Assembly: GCF_030817355.1 (NCBI RefSeq)
Contig: NZ_JAUSZH010000001.1
Span: forward strand, 124,001-188,000
Reading direction: 5' to 3'
Length of the DNA stretch: 64,000 nt
Origin: Streptomyces sp. V1I1
GTDB taxonomy: Bacteria; Actinomycetota; Actinomycetes; Streptomycetales; Streptomycetaceae
Below, piece after piece: positions 45,280 through 55,362 of this stretch (within the stretch, counting starts at the first letter, position 1; each line of letters starts with the position of its first letter). The translations under genes were made by a program, and so were the position numbers. Below the pieces are notes generated by a model, which ran no database searches, was not told where the DNA came from, and saw only the letters and a program-made list of their open reading frames with translations.

Positions 45280-48168
45280 TCACCGCCTGCTTCCCCCAGT
45301 TCGACGGAGGCGGAGGCGATGCCGGATTCCGGTGCGGAGGGGGTCAGCGTCGCGCAGGCCGAGTTCGTCGGTGATGGTGAGGGCTCGAGTCCAGGCACCA
45401 TGGGCAGCGCCGACTTGGTGCGCACTGTGATGGCTGTCGCCGAGCCAGACCAGGCACCTGGCCTCGCTGTTGCGCTCCCCGGTAGCGAGGAACAGCTCCA
45501 CCGCCTGCCGGTAGCAGTCGACCGCCGGCTGATACTGGCCCATGCGGTAGCGGATGTAGCCCAGGCTGTCCCAGGTATGAGCCTGCCCGTTCACATCCCG
45601 TGTCGCCAGCGCTAGCGCCAGCGCCTGCTCGCAGCGTGCCAACGCCTCGACGTGGTCACCCAGTTGCGCTGATACCCAGCCGATGTGGTTCAACGCCGCC
45701 GACTGCCCTGCCCGGTCGCCCACCGCGCGGTAATGCTCCAGACTGCGATTCGCATGCTCCAGCGCTTGCTGCTGACGGCCCTGCGCCCCCGACATCCGCG
45801 CGAGGTGCTGATGCGTGCGAGCCTGCCCTGCGTCGCTGCCCAGCGCGGCGAACAACTCCAGCGCCTGCAGGTAGTGGCCTCGCGCCTGCACAGGATCCTC
45901 CTCCAACCGGTCCAGCGCCAGCCCCAGCCCGCGGTGGGCACTGGCCTCACCGGCCCGGTCATCCTTCCGGCGCGCCGCCTCCAGCGCACGGCGCCCGACT
46001 GCCGCCAAGGCCTGCCAATACCCGTGCCGGTCCAGAAACGTGGTCAGCACTGCGGCCAGCCGCCACACATGGCCGTCGAAGCCCGTGGACGCACCCCGCA
46101 CCACCTCAAGTAGCACCCGGTACTCGGCGACGAACCAGTCCAGCGCCTGTTGATAATCCGTCGGCTCCCCTGGGTTCGCTCCCGGCCGCGCCGGTGCCAA
46201 CGCCACCGGGTTGGGCTGCGGGGTCACCAGTACATCAGCCGCCCACGCCGTGTGGAGGTAGTGATCCAGCATTCGGTGGACGGCCGCCCGCCGCAGCTGC
46301 TCACTGTCGTGAACGGCCACCAGCTCGCCGGCATACACCCGCAGCAGATCATGGAATGCATACCGCCCCGGAACGTGCTCGACCAGCAGGTTTCCTCTGG
46401 TCAGCTCGATCAGCAGCTCCGCAGCCTGCTCCGGCGGCACTCCCGCCAGCGCAGCCACCGCCGCCAACCCCGCATCCGGCCCCGGATGCAACCCCAACAG
46501 ACGGAAGACCCGCGCCGCATCAGTGCTGAGCGCGCGGTAGGACCAGGAGAACACCGCTCGTACTTGACTGGCAGGCTCGCCCCCGTCCAGCGCGTCCAAC
46601 CGGCGGCCTGCCTCCCGCAACTCCTCTGCCAGCACCCCCAACGGAATCTGCGGCTGCGCGGCTGCACGCGCCGCCACTACCGCCAACGCCAGGGGCAAGC
46701 CCGCGCAGCATGCGACGATGTCCCCCACCGCCTCAGCCTCGGCCGCCACCCGACCCGCCGAGAGCCGATTCGCCAGCATCTCCCGCGCCGCAGCCGGATG
46801 CAGCAGGTCTACTGGTAGCAGATCCGCGCCCTCCGCCGCGGCCAGCCCGGTCAACCGGTTCCGGCTGGTCACCAGCGCCATGCATCCCGCCGCCCCCGGC
46901 AACAGCGGGCGCACCTGTCGTTCGTCCCGCGCGTTGTCCAGCACCACCAGCACTCGCCGTCCGGCCAGCAGACTCCGGTACAGCCCCACTTGGGCATCCA
47001 GACCCGGCGGCACACGCTCCGGCCGTACCCCGAACGCATCGAGGAACCCCCGCACCGCCTCTGTCGGAGTCACCGCCGCACCCTGTGGACCGAACCCTCG
47101 CAGGTTCACATACAGCTGCCCGTTGGGGAACGCGCTACCCACCCGACGCGCCCAGTGCACTGCCAGCGCCGTCTTTCCGACCCCCGCCATGCCCGAGACC
47201 GCCGAGATCACCACTGCGGCGGTCTCTGCCCCAGCAGAGGCGAGAACGGCCGAGAGGCGGGCCAGTTCCTCGTCTCGGCCGGTGAAGCCGCGTACACCCA
47301 GGGGCAGCTGCGCGGGGACCTCGGCCGTCCGTGACGCCGCCGACGACCACCGTGCAAGCGCAGGAGCGTCCGGGACAGCCGTGACCAGTGCCGGGGGTAC
47401 TGGCCGCTGGGCTGGCTTGGACGGGCGGCTCTGGAGGATCGCCTGGTACATCTCTCGCAGGGCCGGTCCCGGATCCGTGCCGAGTTCCTCCGCCAGCCGC
47501 TGCCGGACGGTGGCGTAGCAGTCCAGTGCCTCCGCGCTTCGTCCCGCGTCGTGCAGCGCCCGCATCAGCGCCTCGGCCAGAGGTTCCACCAGAGGGTGCT
47601 CGCCGAGCAGTTCGGTCAGCGGGCCGGTGACGGCTCCGGGGTCACCGAGGCGTAACTCCGCGCGGGTCCAGCCGACTGCGGCGTCCACCCGCTGACGCCG
47701 CCACGCCTCGCGCGTGCGCGCCGCCCATTGCCCGTTCAGTCCGGCCAGCGGCTCTCCGTGCCACAGGCCGAGCGCATTACGCAACAGCGACGCTCTGGCG
47801 CGGTCTGTTTGCCCCGTCGCGTGGGCCCGGTCGACCAGCTGCCGGAACCGGTACACATCCACCTGTTCCTGGCGGGCTTCCAGCAGGTACCCGCCCGAGC
47901 GGCGCACCAAGCGCAACGATCCCTCACCGGCGTCGGCAACTCGCTCGCACACCCGCCGGATCCGGGTGACGTGGGCGTGCACCGCGCGCCGTGCCCCGTC
48001 CGGCGGATCGGCGCCCCAGACTCGTTCGATGACCACGTCGACCGCGACGGGCCGACCGACGTCCACCGCCAGTGCCGCCAACACGGTACGGCGCTGCGGC
48101 GGCCCCACCTCCACCGCGTCCCCCCGCACCGACAGTTCCACGGGCCCGAGCAACTGCACGTCCACCAT
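45280..48168 (-). CDS. AfsR/SARP-family regulator with NB-ARC and TPR domains
   Basis: 962 residues from the ATG at 48168. OmpR-type winged helix (1-95: VQLLGPVELSVRGDAVEVGPPQRRTVLAALAVDVGRPV...), bacterial transcriptional activation domain (about 100-245), NB-ARC ATPase with P-loop GMAGVGKTALAVHW near 330 and Walker B RRVLVVLDNARDE near 410, and a C-terminal TPR array (about 690-930, e.g. GQSAALNHIGWVSAQLGDHVEALARCEQAL). This is the long AfsR-like architecture, a cytoplasmic DNA-binding activator regulated by ATP and possibly phosphorylation. SARPs usually activate antibiotic clusters, but no biosynthetic genes are here. Codon use fits the genome. Confidence 0.94.
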   Translation of the reverse strand: MVDVQLLGPVELSVRGDAVEVGPPQRRTVLAALAVDVGRPVAVDVVIERVWGADPPDGARRAVHAHVTRIRRVCERVADAGEGSLRLVRRSGGYLLEARQEQVDVYRFRQLVDRAHATGQTDRARASLLRNALGLWHGEPLAGLNGQWAARTREAWRRQRVDAAVGWTRAELRLGDPGAVTGPLTELLGEHPLVEPLAEALMRALHDAGRSAEALDCYATVRQRLAEELGTDPGPALREMYQAILQSRPSKPAQRPVPPALVTAVPDAPALARWSSAASRTAEVPAQLPLGVRGFTGRDEELARLSAVLASAGAETAAVVISAVSGMAGVGKTALAVHWARRVGSAFPNGQLYVNLRGFGPQGAAVTPTEAVRGFLDAFGVRPERVPPGLDAQVGLYRSLLAGRRVLVVLDNARDERQVRPLLPGAAGCMALVTSRNRLTGLAAAEGADLLPVDLLHPAAAREMLANRLSAGRVAAEAEAVGDIVACCAGLPLALAVVAARAAAQPQIPLGVLAEELREAGRRLDALDGGEPASQVRAVFSWSYRALSTDAARVFRLLGLHPGPDAGLAAVAALAGVPPEQAAELLIELTRGNLLVEHVPGRYAFHDLLRVYAGELVAVHDSEQLRRAAVHRMLDHYLHTAWAADVLVTPQPNPVALAPARPGANPGEPTDYQQALDWFVAEYRVLLEVVRGASTGFDGHVWRLAAVLTTFLDRHGYWQALAAVGRRALEAARRKDDRAGEASAHRGLGLALDRLEEDPVQARGHYLQALELFAALGSDAGQARTHQHLARMSGAQGRQQQALEHANRSLEHYRAVGDRAGQSAALNHIGWVSAQLGDHVEALARCEQALALALATRDVNGQAHTWDSLGYIRYRMGQYQPAVDCYRQAVELFLATGERNSEARCLVWLGDSHHSAHQVGAAHGAWTRALTITDELGLRDADPLRTGIRHRLRLRRTGGSRR

Positions 48169-48402
48169 GATGTCCGCCCCCCTACCAAGAGCCCCTCTTC
48201 ATTCTTCACGGACGCTGCGGGACGAGCGACTGGCTATCGACAACGTTTCGAGCCATACCTGGATGCGAACCTACTGAGGCGCAATTGAGCGGATGTGCGA
48301 GGGCCGTATACGGCCCGGGCATGGGCGGCGGGGGGGCGTCGCTCATTGGCTGCGAAATGGGGGGCGAGGGGCTTGAGCGGACGAGGAGTGATCGCACCGC
48401 AG

Positions 48403-49197
48403 ATGCGGGTTTCGGCGCAGCGGTCGGAGAGTCTTCCGAAGCAGCTGCCGGCATACGGGCCCGCTGGCCCGCCGCCTTCACCGGGCGCGGGCGGACGGAG
48501 CGTACTGGAAGGCGCCTTCGGGTTGCTGGAAGCGGTGGGACGGGCCGGAGAGGCGGGCCTCACAAGGCTCGCGTCGGATTGCGGACTGCCCAAGACGACC
48601 GCGTACCGGTTGCTGGAACAGCTGGCCGATCTGGGCGCGCTGGAGCGGTGCCACGGGAGTTACCGGATGGGTCTGCAGATGTTCCACCTCGGGTGCCGGT
48701 GGCAGCCGCATCCCGGTCTGCGGTCCGCCGCGAGGGAGCCGATGCGCCGACTTGTGGAGCTCACGGGCGTGGCGGTGGGGATCGGCGTGCTGTCGAAAGG
48801 CCAGACACTCATCGTGGAATGGGCGCCCGGTGAGTCCGAGCTGCTTGCCCCGCTGCAGAGCGGCATGACCTGGCCGTGGTCCACCGCGGCGGGCAAGGTG
48901 CTGGTGGCCGCGGCCTGTCCGGATCCCTTGCTGGGTCCGCTTCCCGCCTCCTGGCGGCAGGAGGCCGCCGCGATCAGGGATCGCGGTGTCGCATTCAACC
49001 GGGAGGAACTGGTGGCGGGAGTGTGCTGCGCAGCAGTGCCCCTGTACGAGGTGGGCGGTGCCCCGGTAGCGGCTTTGTGCGTCGCAACCGATCCCGCGCA
49101 CCATCTGGAGCGACTGGCCGACGCCGCTCGACGCACCGGCCGGGTGATCAGCGCGGGCCTGCGCGGCCGGCGAACCGGCGGGAACCGACCGGCCTGA
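48403..49197 (+). CDS. IclR-family transcriptional regulator
   Basis: About 264 residues from the ATG at 48403; a GTG at 48388 is also possible and neither has a clear ribosome site at good spacing. N-terminal winged helix (SVLEGAFGLLEAVGRAGEAGLTRLASDCGLPKTTAYRLLEQLADLGALERC) is followed by the IclR effector domain (GLRSAAREPMRRLVELTGVAVGIGVL...WSTAAGKVLVAAACP...RDRGVAFNREELVAGVCCAAVPLYEVGGAPVAALCVA). A disordered Pro/Gly-rich N-terminus precedes the HTH. Effector and targets unknown. Divergent from the SARP gene with a 234-base spacer. Confidence 0.9.
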   Translation: MRVSAQRSESLPKQLPAYGPAGPPPSPGAGGRSVLEGAFGLLEAVGRAGEAGLTRLASDCGLPKTTAYRLLEQLADLGALERCHGSYRMGLQMFHLGCRWQPHPGLRSAAREPMRRLVELTGVAVGIGVLSKGQTLIVEWAPGESELLAPLQSGMTWPWSTAAGKVLVAAACPDPLLGPLPASWRQEAAAIRDRGVAFNREELVAGVCCAAVPLYEVGGAPVAALCVATDPAHHLERLADAARRTGRVISAGLRGRRTGGNRPA

Positions 49198-49624
49198 GTT
49201 CCGCAGCTGAGGTGACGGTTTGAAGTGGAGAGCAGGGCGTCAGCCTGCTGGAGCTGATGGCCGGGCCGAGGCACTGCGAGTGGGGTCCGGAGCGGACCGC
49301 ACGGAGCACGTGCTGCGCGCTATGGTCAACCAGTGCTTTCCGCTGTGCCTTTCGGGGGGCAAGAGGCTTCATCCAGGCTCGGAAACACCACGTTCCAGGC
49401 CCTGGTCAGCACCGCGAGGGCGTGACTGTCCACCAGGTGCGGCGCGCCAAACGCCATCGCTGCATCGAGTAGCGCACCACCGGCCGTCCGCCATGGATCC
49501 AACACCACCTCGTCGCCGTCCTCGTCAACGGCGAACGACTCCGCGCGACCGCGGAGCTGAGTGGGCTTGATCCGCTTTGACGGACATCTGAGATCAGGGG
49601 TTCTGCCCCGGAAGGATGTCCATC

Positions 49625-49933
49625 ATGGAGAGCATGGGGAAGAAGAAGCCTCGGCCTCGCCGTTCGTTCACGCCGGAGTTCAAGGCCGAGATCGTTGAAC
49701 TGTGCCGGCGTGGTGACCGTTCGGTCGGTCAGATCGCCAAGGACTTCGACCTGACGGAGACCGCGGTGCGGCTGTGGGCCAGCCAGGCTGAGGTCGACGC
49801 GGGCGAGAAGGACGGCCTGACCAGCAGCGAGCGTGAGGAGTTGGCCGCGTTGCGGCGGGAGAACCGTCGCCTGCGCGAGGACGTCGACATCCTCAAGCGT
49901 GCAACGGCTTTCTTCGCGAAGGAGACCCGGTGA
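49625..49933 (+). CDS. IS3 transposase OrfA
   Basis: 102 residues from the ATG at 49625 (GAAGG nine bases upstream; an ATG at 49616 abuts that site). HTH (RRSFTPEFKAEIVELCRRGDRSVGQIAKDFDLTETAVRLW) and coiled coil (EELAALRRENRRLREDVDILKRAT). Overlaps orfB by four bases in GTGA. Confidence 0.9.
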   Translation: MESMGKKKPRPRRSFTPEFKAEIVELCRRGDRSVGQIAKDFDLTETAVRLWASQAEVDAGEKDGLTSSEREELAALRRENRRLREDVDILKRATAFFAKETR

Positions 49934-50802
49934 GCGTGCACCCGTTCATCGAGGCGGAGAAGCAGGACGGTCACAACGTCAAGCGCGCATGTGAACTGCT
50001 CAAGGTCTCCCGCACCGCCTTCTATGCCCGCCGCGGCGGCAAGCCCGGACCGCGGGCGGTCCGCGATGCCGAGCTGACCGGGAGGATCACCGAAGTCCAC
50101 GAGTGGTCGCGGGGCACCTACGGCTCTCCGCGCATCCACGCTGCCCTGCAACAGGCAGGCCAGGATTGCGGCCGGCGCCGGATCGCCAGACTGATGCGCA
50201 ATGCCGGGCTGCAGGGCCGTCATCGCAGACGCCGACAACTGACCACGATCCCAGACCCGCGAGCCGCCACCCGCCCCGACCTGGTCCTGCGTGATTTCGC
50301 TCCTGATCCCATGGCGATCGACACCCGCTGGTGCGGTGACATCACCTACGTTCCGACCGAGGAAGGCTGGCTCTATCTGGCGACTGTCATCGACATCGCA
50401 TCGCGCCGGGTGGTCGGCTGGGCAACCGCTGATCACCTGCGGACCGAGCTGGTTGCTGATGCCCTGCGATCTGCCTGTCGACAGCGTCGCCCAAGCCGGT
50501 CGGTGATCTTTCACTCGGACCGCGGCTGCCAATACACCAGCACCGAATTCGCCGCCCTCAGCAGTGAGTTCGGCATCCGGCTCTCGGTCGGCCGCACCGG
50601 CCAATGCTGGGACAACGCGCTCGCCGAGTCGTTCTTCGCCACCATCAAGCGCGAGTTGCTCGGCACCACCGCCTGGCCCAGCCGGGCCGCCGCCCGCACC
50701 GCGATCTTCGACTTCATCGAAGGCTGGTACAACTTGCACCGATTGCACAGCAGCCTCGGCTACCGGAGTCCCGCCGACTACGAGACCGCACTCGCGGCCT
50801 GA
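49930..50802 (+). CDS. IS3 transposase OrfB
   Basis: 290 residues. HTH_21 (GTYGSPRIHAALQQAGQDCGRRRIARLMRNAGL), rve core with Asp in TRWCGDITYVPTEEGW, Asp in VIFHSDRGCQYTS and Glu in DNALAESFFATIKREL, ending LHRLHSSLGYRSPADYE. Complete. Confidence 0.93.
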   Translation: MSVHPFIEAEKQDGHNVKRACELLKVSRTAFYARRGGKPGPRAVRDAELTGRITEVHEWSRGTYGSPRIHAALQQAGQDCGRRRIARLMRNAGLQGRHRRRRQLTTIPDPRAATRPDLVLRDFAPDPMAIDTRWCGDITYVPTEEGWLYLATVIDIASRRVVGWATADHLRTELVADALRSACRQRRPSRSVIFHSDRGCQYTSTEFAALSSEFGIRLSVGRTGQCWDNALAESFFATIKRELLGTTAWPSRAAARTAIFDFIEGWYNLHRLHSSLGYRSPADYETALAA

Positions 50803-51666
50803 CCACCACACCGACGGTGTCCGTCAAAGCGGAACAAGCTCAGAGCGCTCTTCCTGAGCATGTGCCAGACCATGGGGAACCCGTCTCCGATTGGCGATCC
50901 CGAGGTTCCGGCCCCGCGGATCAACAGGGTGGACGCGTGATCCTGATGCCGGTTGTGCGCGGCTTTCGGCTGCTCAGCGAGCCACCGGTCCCATGCCTTG
51001 CTGTACTCCCGATCGGCTGCGGGATGAGGCGCGGAAGCGAGTTTCCGCGCGCCTTCCTCGTCCAGGGCAATCGCGGCCTCGATGACGCGGATCACTGCGT
51101 CACCCTGCGGGCCGAAGAGAACCGACGGGGACATCTCCTCCAGCAGGTCGACAGCGATGGCGCGGGTGTAGCCGGCGTCAGACCGCAGGTTTTCGGCGGC
51201 TCGTGCCATCGCGGCACGTTCCGCATCCCTGTCGGAGAGACCACGTGCGCGCGGAAAAGCCGCCCCGGCCATCGGGCAACCAGCACTCGCTCCGGCGTGT
51301 GATCGACCAGGATCCACGGCGGCTTGAACAGCGGCAGCGTCACCCGCTCCCCAACCGCTGCCGCCTTCAGATAGACAGGAGATTCATCCGTGGCGAAGAC
51401 GAAGCCTGCCACCGCTCGCGTTTCGGCGAGCTCCTCCACCGCCCCGTCACCCCCTGCGTCCTCAGTCCACAATCTTCGGTGACGCGAACGTAGTGGTCAT
51501 CACGCTCCGGTGCCAATGATCAGTGCGCTCGGTGGATATGGGGTAGGCCCACACCACCAACTCGCCCTCCACGACGGCGATATGTGTACACCGTCCTAGG
51601 AATCCAGCCCGAGTGGTGAGCGCGGCCGGAGACGGGCGAGTCGTCACCGGCCGCGCGGGAGTTGCT

Positions 51667-54600
51667 TTACTCCAGTCCGTACGCCCGGATCGTGGTCTGC
51701 TCGACCGCGTCACCGTTCGACGCCTCGGCCCTGGCCCGTACCGAGACAAACTTCGTGTCCCCCTGCGGATGAGTGAGCAGCGCGTACCATTTGCTGTTGG
51801 CGCGGTACACGCGGGCCGGCTTCCATGTCGTGCCGTCGTCGGCGGACTGCTGCACCGTGACCTTGTCCACCTCGCCGGCTCCCGAGGACTCCTTCTGCGC
51901 TCCGACGCTGATCTCCAGCGGGAACAGAGGAAGGTCCGGAGCCCGGTTGTACTCGTCGAACGGGCCCCGAACGTGGAGCGTGAGCAAGGGCAGATACATG
52001 CTCTCGGCCGTGGTCGCAGTCTCGAACGACCAGCGGGTGCTGACCTGCGGCGCCAGCGCCGACCAGGTCGGCGTGCGGGAGGACTTCACCTCCAGGGTGT
52101 AGCGGCCCTTGTCGGGCGATGTGCGCCAGAAACCCCACGGCTGGGAACTGCTCCCGATCACCGTGCCGTCCGCCGCGGACAGGGTGGTCGTGGAGGTGGC
52201 GTACTGCGCGTTGAAGGCGGAGGCGGCGGATTGCCCGGGCTCGCTGGGTGAGTAGGGCCATGTCTGGGCGAGGAGGGTGTCGCCGTACCTGAGCACCCGG
52301 TTCCACGGGTGCATGGAGATGTCGGAGCCGTGGACGGCCGAGTTCCAGGTCTGCGTTCGCCGCTCTCCGGGCTTGTAGCCGTAGTAGCCGCCCTCGATCT
52401 CGCCGTCGAAGTTGTACTGCGTGGGCTCGTCGATACCGCGCTGCCACAGGTAGTGGCTGAAGGAGATGTCCTCGCCCGCCGAATAGAACTCGTTGCGCCA
52501 CACCGGGAGCGTGACCTCGTTGAAGGCGGCCACGACCATGCTCTGTCCGGGCAGGTAGAACGGCGTGGAGGAGCGGGTGCCGTGCGCGGCGATGCCCTGT
52601 GCCCGGATCAGGGCGCGCACCAGGGCGAGTTCGTTGTCCCTGACCCGGTAGTCGAGCGAATCCGGGATCTGGCCCTTGTTGGGCCTGGCGAAGAAGTACG
52701 CGTACTTCTCTCTGCTGGCCTGCGGGTTCACCAGGGTCTGGTAGACGCCGAAGGCGAACGAGGCGGGATCGGCCTTCACGGGGACGGCGTACAGTTCCTC
52801 GGCGCTGTCGTAGGTCCGGTAGCCGATCAGCAGGGAGACGTTCGCCGACGACTGGGTCTGGTCGATGTCCGCAACATCGCGGACGGCGGCCCGCTGGTCG
52901 GTCCGGACCCGGATCTGCTTGCCCGCGCGGGCGTCCAGCGTGACGGTCATGTCCTTGTCGACGACGATGCTCGGCACTGCCGTCCAGGTCCTGCTCGCCC
53001 GCTGTGCCGGCTGGCCGGGCATCGGGGTGTCCACGAAGGCATTGAGGGCGTACGTGCCTGTGGGGACACGCACGGTCAGCGAGCCGTCGGTGAGCGGAGG
53101 CAGCTTGGGGGTGTCTCCGCTGTCGAGGCCGAGAAGGTAGAAGAAGTGCGTCAGGGCGGAACTCGCCGGGTTGCCCGCCCGGTCGACAGCCCGGATCGTG
53201 AGTTCTTTGGACTCCGGCTCGGTGGTGGCGCCGAACGCGGTGGTGACGGTGATGCCGACGGGCGCGGTCGCGGTGACCCGGCCGCCGTAGGAGCCGATAT
53301 CGGCGCTCAGCGCCTTGGGGTTCACGGTGAGGCCGACCTCGGCCGTGCCGTGTGCAGGCACGGTGACATCGTTGCCATCGAGCGCGAACGCGCCTTCGGG
53401 GAGCGCCGATCCACCCGGTCCGGAGCCGGCGACCTGGAGGGCGAGGGTGACCGGGGCGTCGCCGTCGTTCGCGTACGTCACGGCCCTGGTGACGGGCGGC
53501 AGATCGGCCTGCGGGTACTTCAGCAGTCCGAAGTTCACCGTGGACGAAGCGGCGGTGACGGACTGCCGTACGGCGCGGGCGATGTCGAGGCGACCGTTGC
53601 CCTGGTCGTACACGCCCGCACGGTCCAGCGTCGTGGCGGTGCTGGTCAGCGCGGCCTTGAGCCGGCCGGCGCTCCAGTCGGGTTGCTGCTGCGCGAGGAT
53701 CGCGGCGCTCGCGGCCACGTGCGGGGTGGCCATCGACGTGCCATTGGCGCTGGTGTAGTTGGCGTCGAGCGGCGAGCCCATCGACGTACCGGCGGCGCGT
53801 GCCGCGACGATCGACTGACCTGGCGCGACGATCTCCGGCTTCACCGCGTAGTCGCGCAGCCGCGGCCCGCGGGAGGAGAAGGAATTCACACGGTCGGTCT
53901 TGGAGACGCTGCCGACCGCGAGGGCCGCGTCCGCGGCCGCGGGCGTGCCGACGGTCAGCGGGCTGCCCGCGTTGCCCGCGGCGACGACGAACAACGTGCC
54001 GTACTGCGCGGAGAGCCGGTTGACCGCGGCGGAGAGCGGGTCGGTCCCATCGCTTGCGCTGCCGCCGAGGCTCATATTGACGATCTTCGCGCGCTGCGCG
54101 GCCCACTCCATCCCGGCAAGGATGGCCGAGTAGTCGCAGGTCTCCCCGGCGCACACCTTGCCCACGAGCAGCTGGGCGTCGGGGGCGGCGCCCTTGTACT
54201 TGCCGCTCGAGGCCGCGCCCGAGCCGGCGATCGTCGAGGCGACATGGGTGCCGTGCCCGAAGGTGTCCTTGACGCCCGCGGAGCTTGCGGTGAAGTCCTT
54301 CGCCTCGGTGACGGCGGAGGCGAGATCGGGGTGGATGGCGTCGTAACCGCCGTCGAGAACGGCGACCTTGACCCCCTTGCCGGTGTATCCGGCCTCCCAG
54401 GCGGCGGGCGCACCGATCTGGCTGTTGCTCTGGTCGTCGGAGAGTCTGGCCTCGCCGTCGAGCCAGACTCTGCCGACGCCGCCGGTGAACGCCTTCCGCT
54501 CGATCCGCGCCGCGGAGGGCGGGCCGACGATCGAGGTCCAGAGCCTGCCGAGCCGCTTCTTGTCGGTCACGACCGACGAACCGCCCACGCCGGGCAGGGC

Positions 54601-55110
54601 ACGGGTCGCCCGGGCATGGCGGCGCACGGCGTCCGGGGCGGCACCGGAACGGGAGTCGCGGGAGGTGACGATGAGCGGGAGGGTCGTACGGGAGGCGTCG
54701 TCCCGGTGCTGGCGTATCAGCTCCGGGATGTCGAACAGACGGCTGTCGAGCACGCCCGACGACACCAGCGGCGCGGCGTCGTTGGGCAGGACGACGAGGT
54801 GACGCAGGCCGTTCTTGTCCGTGTGGCCCTGCTTGATGAATCCCACGTCCTGCCGGCCGGGTCCGGGAAAGACGGTGAGCGACTGCTTCCCCTGGGCGAG
54901 TTCGCGGACGACGACCCGGTCTCCGGTGATGAGGGTCGCGGACTGGCTCGCCGCGGTGGGCTTGAGCGCGGAGTGTATGAAGGCGGACGTCCTGGGATCC
55001 GGGGCGGGGCCCCGGTCGGGTAAGGCGGGGGTGACGCCCAGTGCGGGTGATGGCGGCCCGAGTACGGCGACTATCGCAAGGGAGGCAGTGATTGCCCTGG
55101 TCCAGCGCAT
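51667..55110 (-). CDS. Large secreted subtilisin-family (S8) serine protease
   Basis: 1147 residues, ATG at 55110 with AAGGAG six bases upstream. Signal peptide (ITASLAIVAVLGPPSPALG). A long pro-region (to about 235) precedes the S8 domain: Asp about 252 (VKVAVLDGGYD), His about 287 (DTFGHGTHVAS), oxyanion Asn in VVAAGNAGSP and Ser about 458 (NGTSMATPH). About 600 residues of beta-sandwich repeats follow (TAEVGLTVNPKALSADIGSYGG..., TVTLDARAGKQIRVRTDQRAA). This is the typical large Streptomyces extracellular subtilase. Stop codon is 30 bases from an IS-rich scar; no terminator is obvious. Its protease class differs from the P1-Lys SSI inhibitor upstream, which prefers trypsin-type enzymes. Confidence 0.94.
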   Translation of the reverse strand: MRWTRAITASLAIVAVLGPPSPALGVTPALPDRGPAPDPRTSAFIHSALKPTAASQSATLITGDRVVVRELAQGKQSLTVFPGPGRQDVGFIKQGHTDKNGLRHLVVLPNDAAPLVSSGVLDSRLFDIPELIRQHRDDASRTTLPLIVTSRDSRSGAAPDAVRRHARATRALPGVGGSSVVTDKKRLGRLWTSIVGPPSAARIERKAFTGGVGRVWLDGEARLSDDQSNSQIGAPAAWEAGYTGKGVKVAVLDGGYDAIHPDLASAVTEAKDFTASSAGVKDTFGHGTHVASTIAGSGAASSGKYKGAAPDAQLLVGKVCAGETCDYSAILAGMEWAAQRAKIVNMSLGGSASDGTDPLSAAVNRLSAQYGTLFVVAAGNAGSPLTVGTPAAADAALAVGSVSKTDRVNSFSSRGPRLRDYAVKPEIVAPGQSIVAARAAGTSMGSPLDANYTSANGTSMATPHVAASAAILAQQQPDWSAGRLKAALTSTATTLDRAGVYDQGNGRLDIARAVRQSVTAASSTVNFGLLKYPQADLPPVTRAVTYANDGDAPVTLALQVAGSGPGGSALPEGAFALDGNDVTVPAHGTAEVGLTVNPKALSADIGSYGGRVTATAPVGITVTTAFGATTEPESKELTIRAVDRAGNPASSALTHFFYLLGLDSGDTPKLPPLTDGSLTVRVPTGTYALNAFVDTPMPGQPAQRASRTWTAVPSIVVDKDMTVTLDARAGKQIRVRTDQRAAVRDVADIDQTQSSANVSLLIGYRTYDSAEELYAVPVKADPASFAFGVYQTLVNPQASREKYAYFFARPNKGQIPDSLDYRVRDNELALVRALIRAQGIAAHGTRSSTPFYLPGQSMVVAAFNEVTLPVWRNEFYSAGEDISFSHYLWQRGIDEPTQYNFDGEIEGGYYGYKPGERRTQTWNSAVHGSDISMHPWNRVLRYGDTLLAQTWPYSPSEPGQSAASAFNAQYATSTTTLSAADGTVIGSSSQPWGFWRTSPDKGRYTLEVKSSRTPTWSALAPQVSTRWSFETATTAESMYLPLLTLHVRGPFDEYNRAPDLPLFPLEISVGAQKESSGAGEVDKVTVQQSADDGTTWKPARVYRANSKWYALLTHPQGDTKFVSVRARAEASNGDAVEQTTIRAYGLE

Positions 55111-55203
55111 GTTCGACTCCTTGAACGGCGGCTTGGGTGCACGACGTATGGCGGCGCTTGCAACTGGCTCGTTCAAGGAAAGTGGACTGGACCTCTCACG
55201 CTG

Positions 55204-55328
55204 TCAAGGGGAAGGTACAGACCAATAGTCGGTGCCCCTGCCAATCCGGCCAGGTGCGCCGGAAGTGTTGCACCGGGCCCTTGCGAAACATCCGGGAAAG
55301 ACCGCGCACGGCACGGTGGGCCGCATAG
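55204..55328 (+). other. SEC-C-like zinc motif in a short open frame
   Basis: The plus strand reads NSRCPCQSGQVRRKCCTGP, which fits the C-P-C-x-S-G-x4-K-C-C pattern of SEC-C motifs. The frame is only about 40 residues around it and has no clear start. It may be the tail of a lost gene or a chance match. Confidence 0.35.
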
Positions 55329-55362
55329 TGCTGCCCGGTCACGGCGCGCCCGACGCCGCCAC

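Larger units (their letters stand above)
49558..50842 (+). mobile_element. IS3-family insertion sequence, complete, GAGC target duplication
   Basis: Inverted ends share TCCGCTTTGACGGACA near the start (TGAGTGGGCTTGATCCGC...) and inverted at the right end (...AGCGGAACAAGCTCA, ending 50842). GAGC is duplicated at 49554-49557 and 50843-50846. Contains overlapping orfA and orfB, both intact. Different from the IS3 at 15.2 kb. Confidence 0.88.
49326..51472 (-). pseudogene. Unknown gene broken by frameshift and by an IS3
   Basis: On the minus strand the protein starts VEELAETRAVAGFVFATDES, VYLKAAAVGERVTLPLF and LVDHTPERVLVARWPGRLFR (51472-51240), changes frame near 51235 to AENLRSDAGYTRAIAVDLLEE, SVLFGPQGDAVIRVIEAAIA, SAPHPAADREYSKAWDRWLA (to about 50850), is interrupted by the IS3 element, and resumes at 49555 with SFAVDEDGDEVVLDPWRTAG and GALLDAAMAFGAPHLVDSHA before a stop at 49326. 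I do not know the family. Confidence 0.5.

Noticed and set aside
51710..54154. Long minus-strand and plus-strand open frames over the subtilase
   Set aside because: They are Arg/Pro-rich or Val/Gly-rich shadows of the S8 protease gene caused by high GC at third positions.
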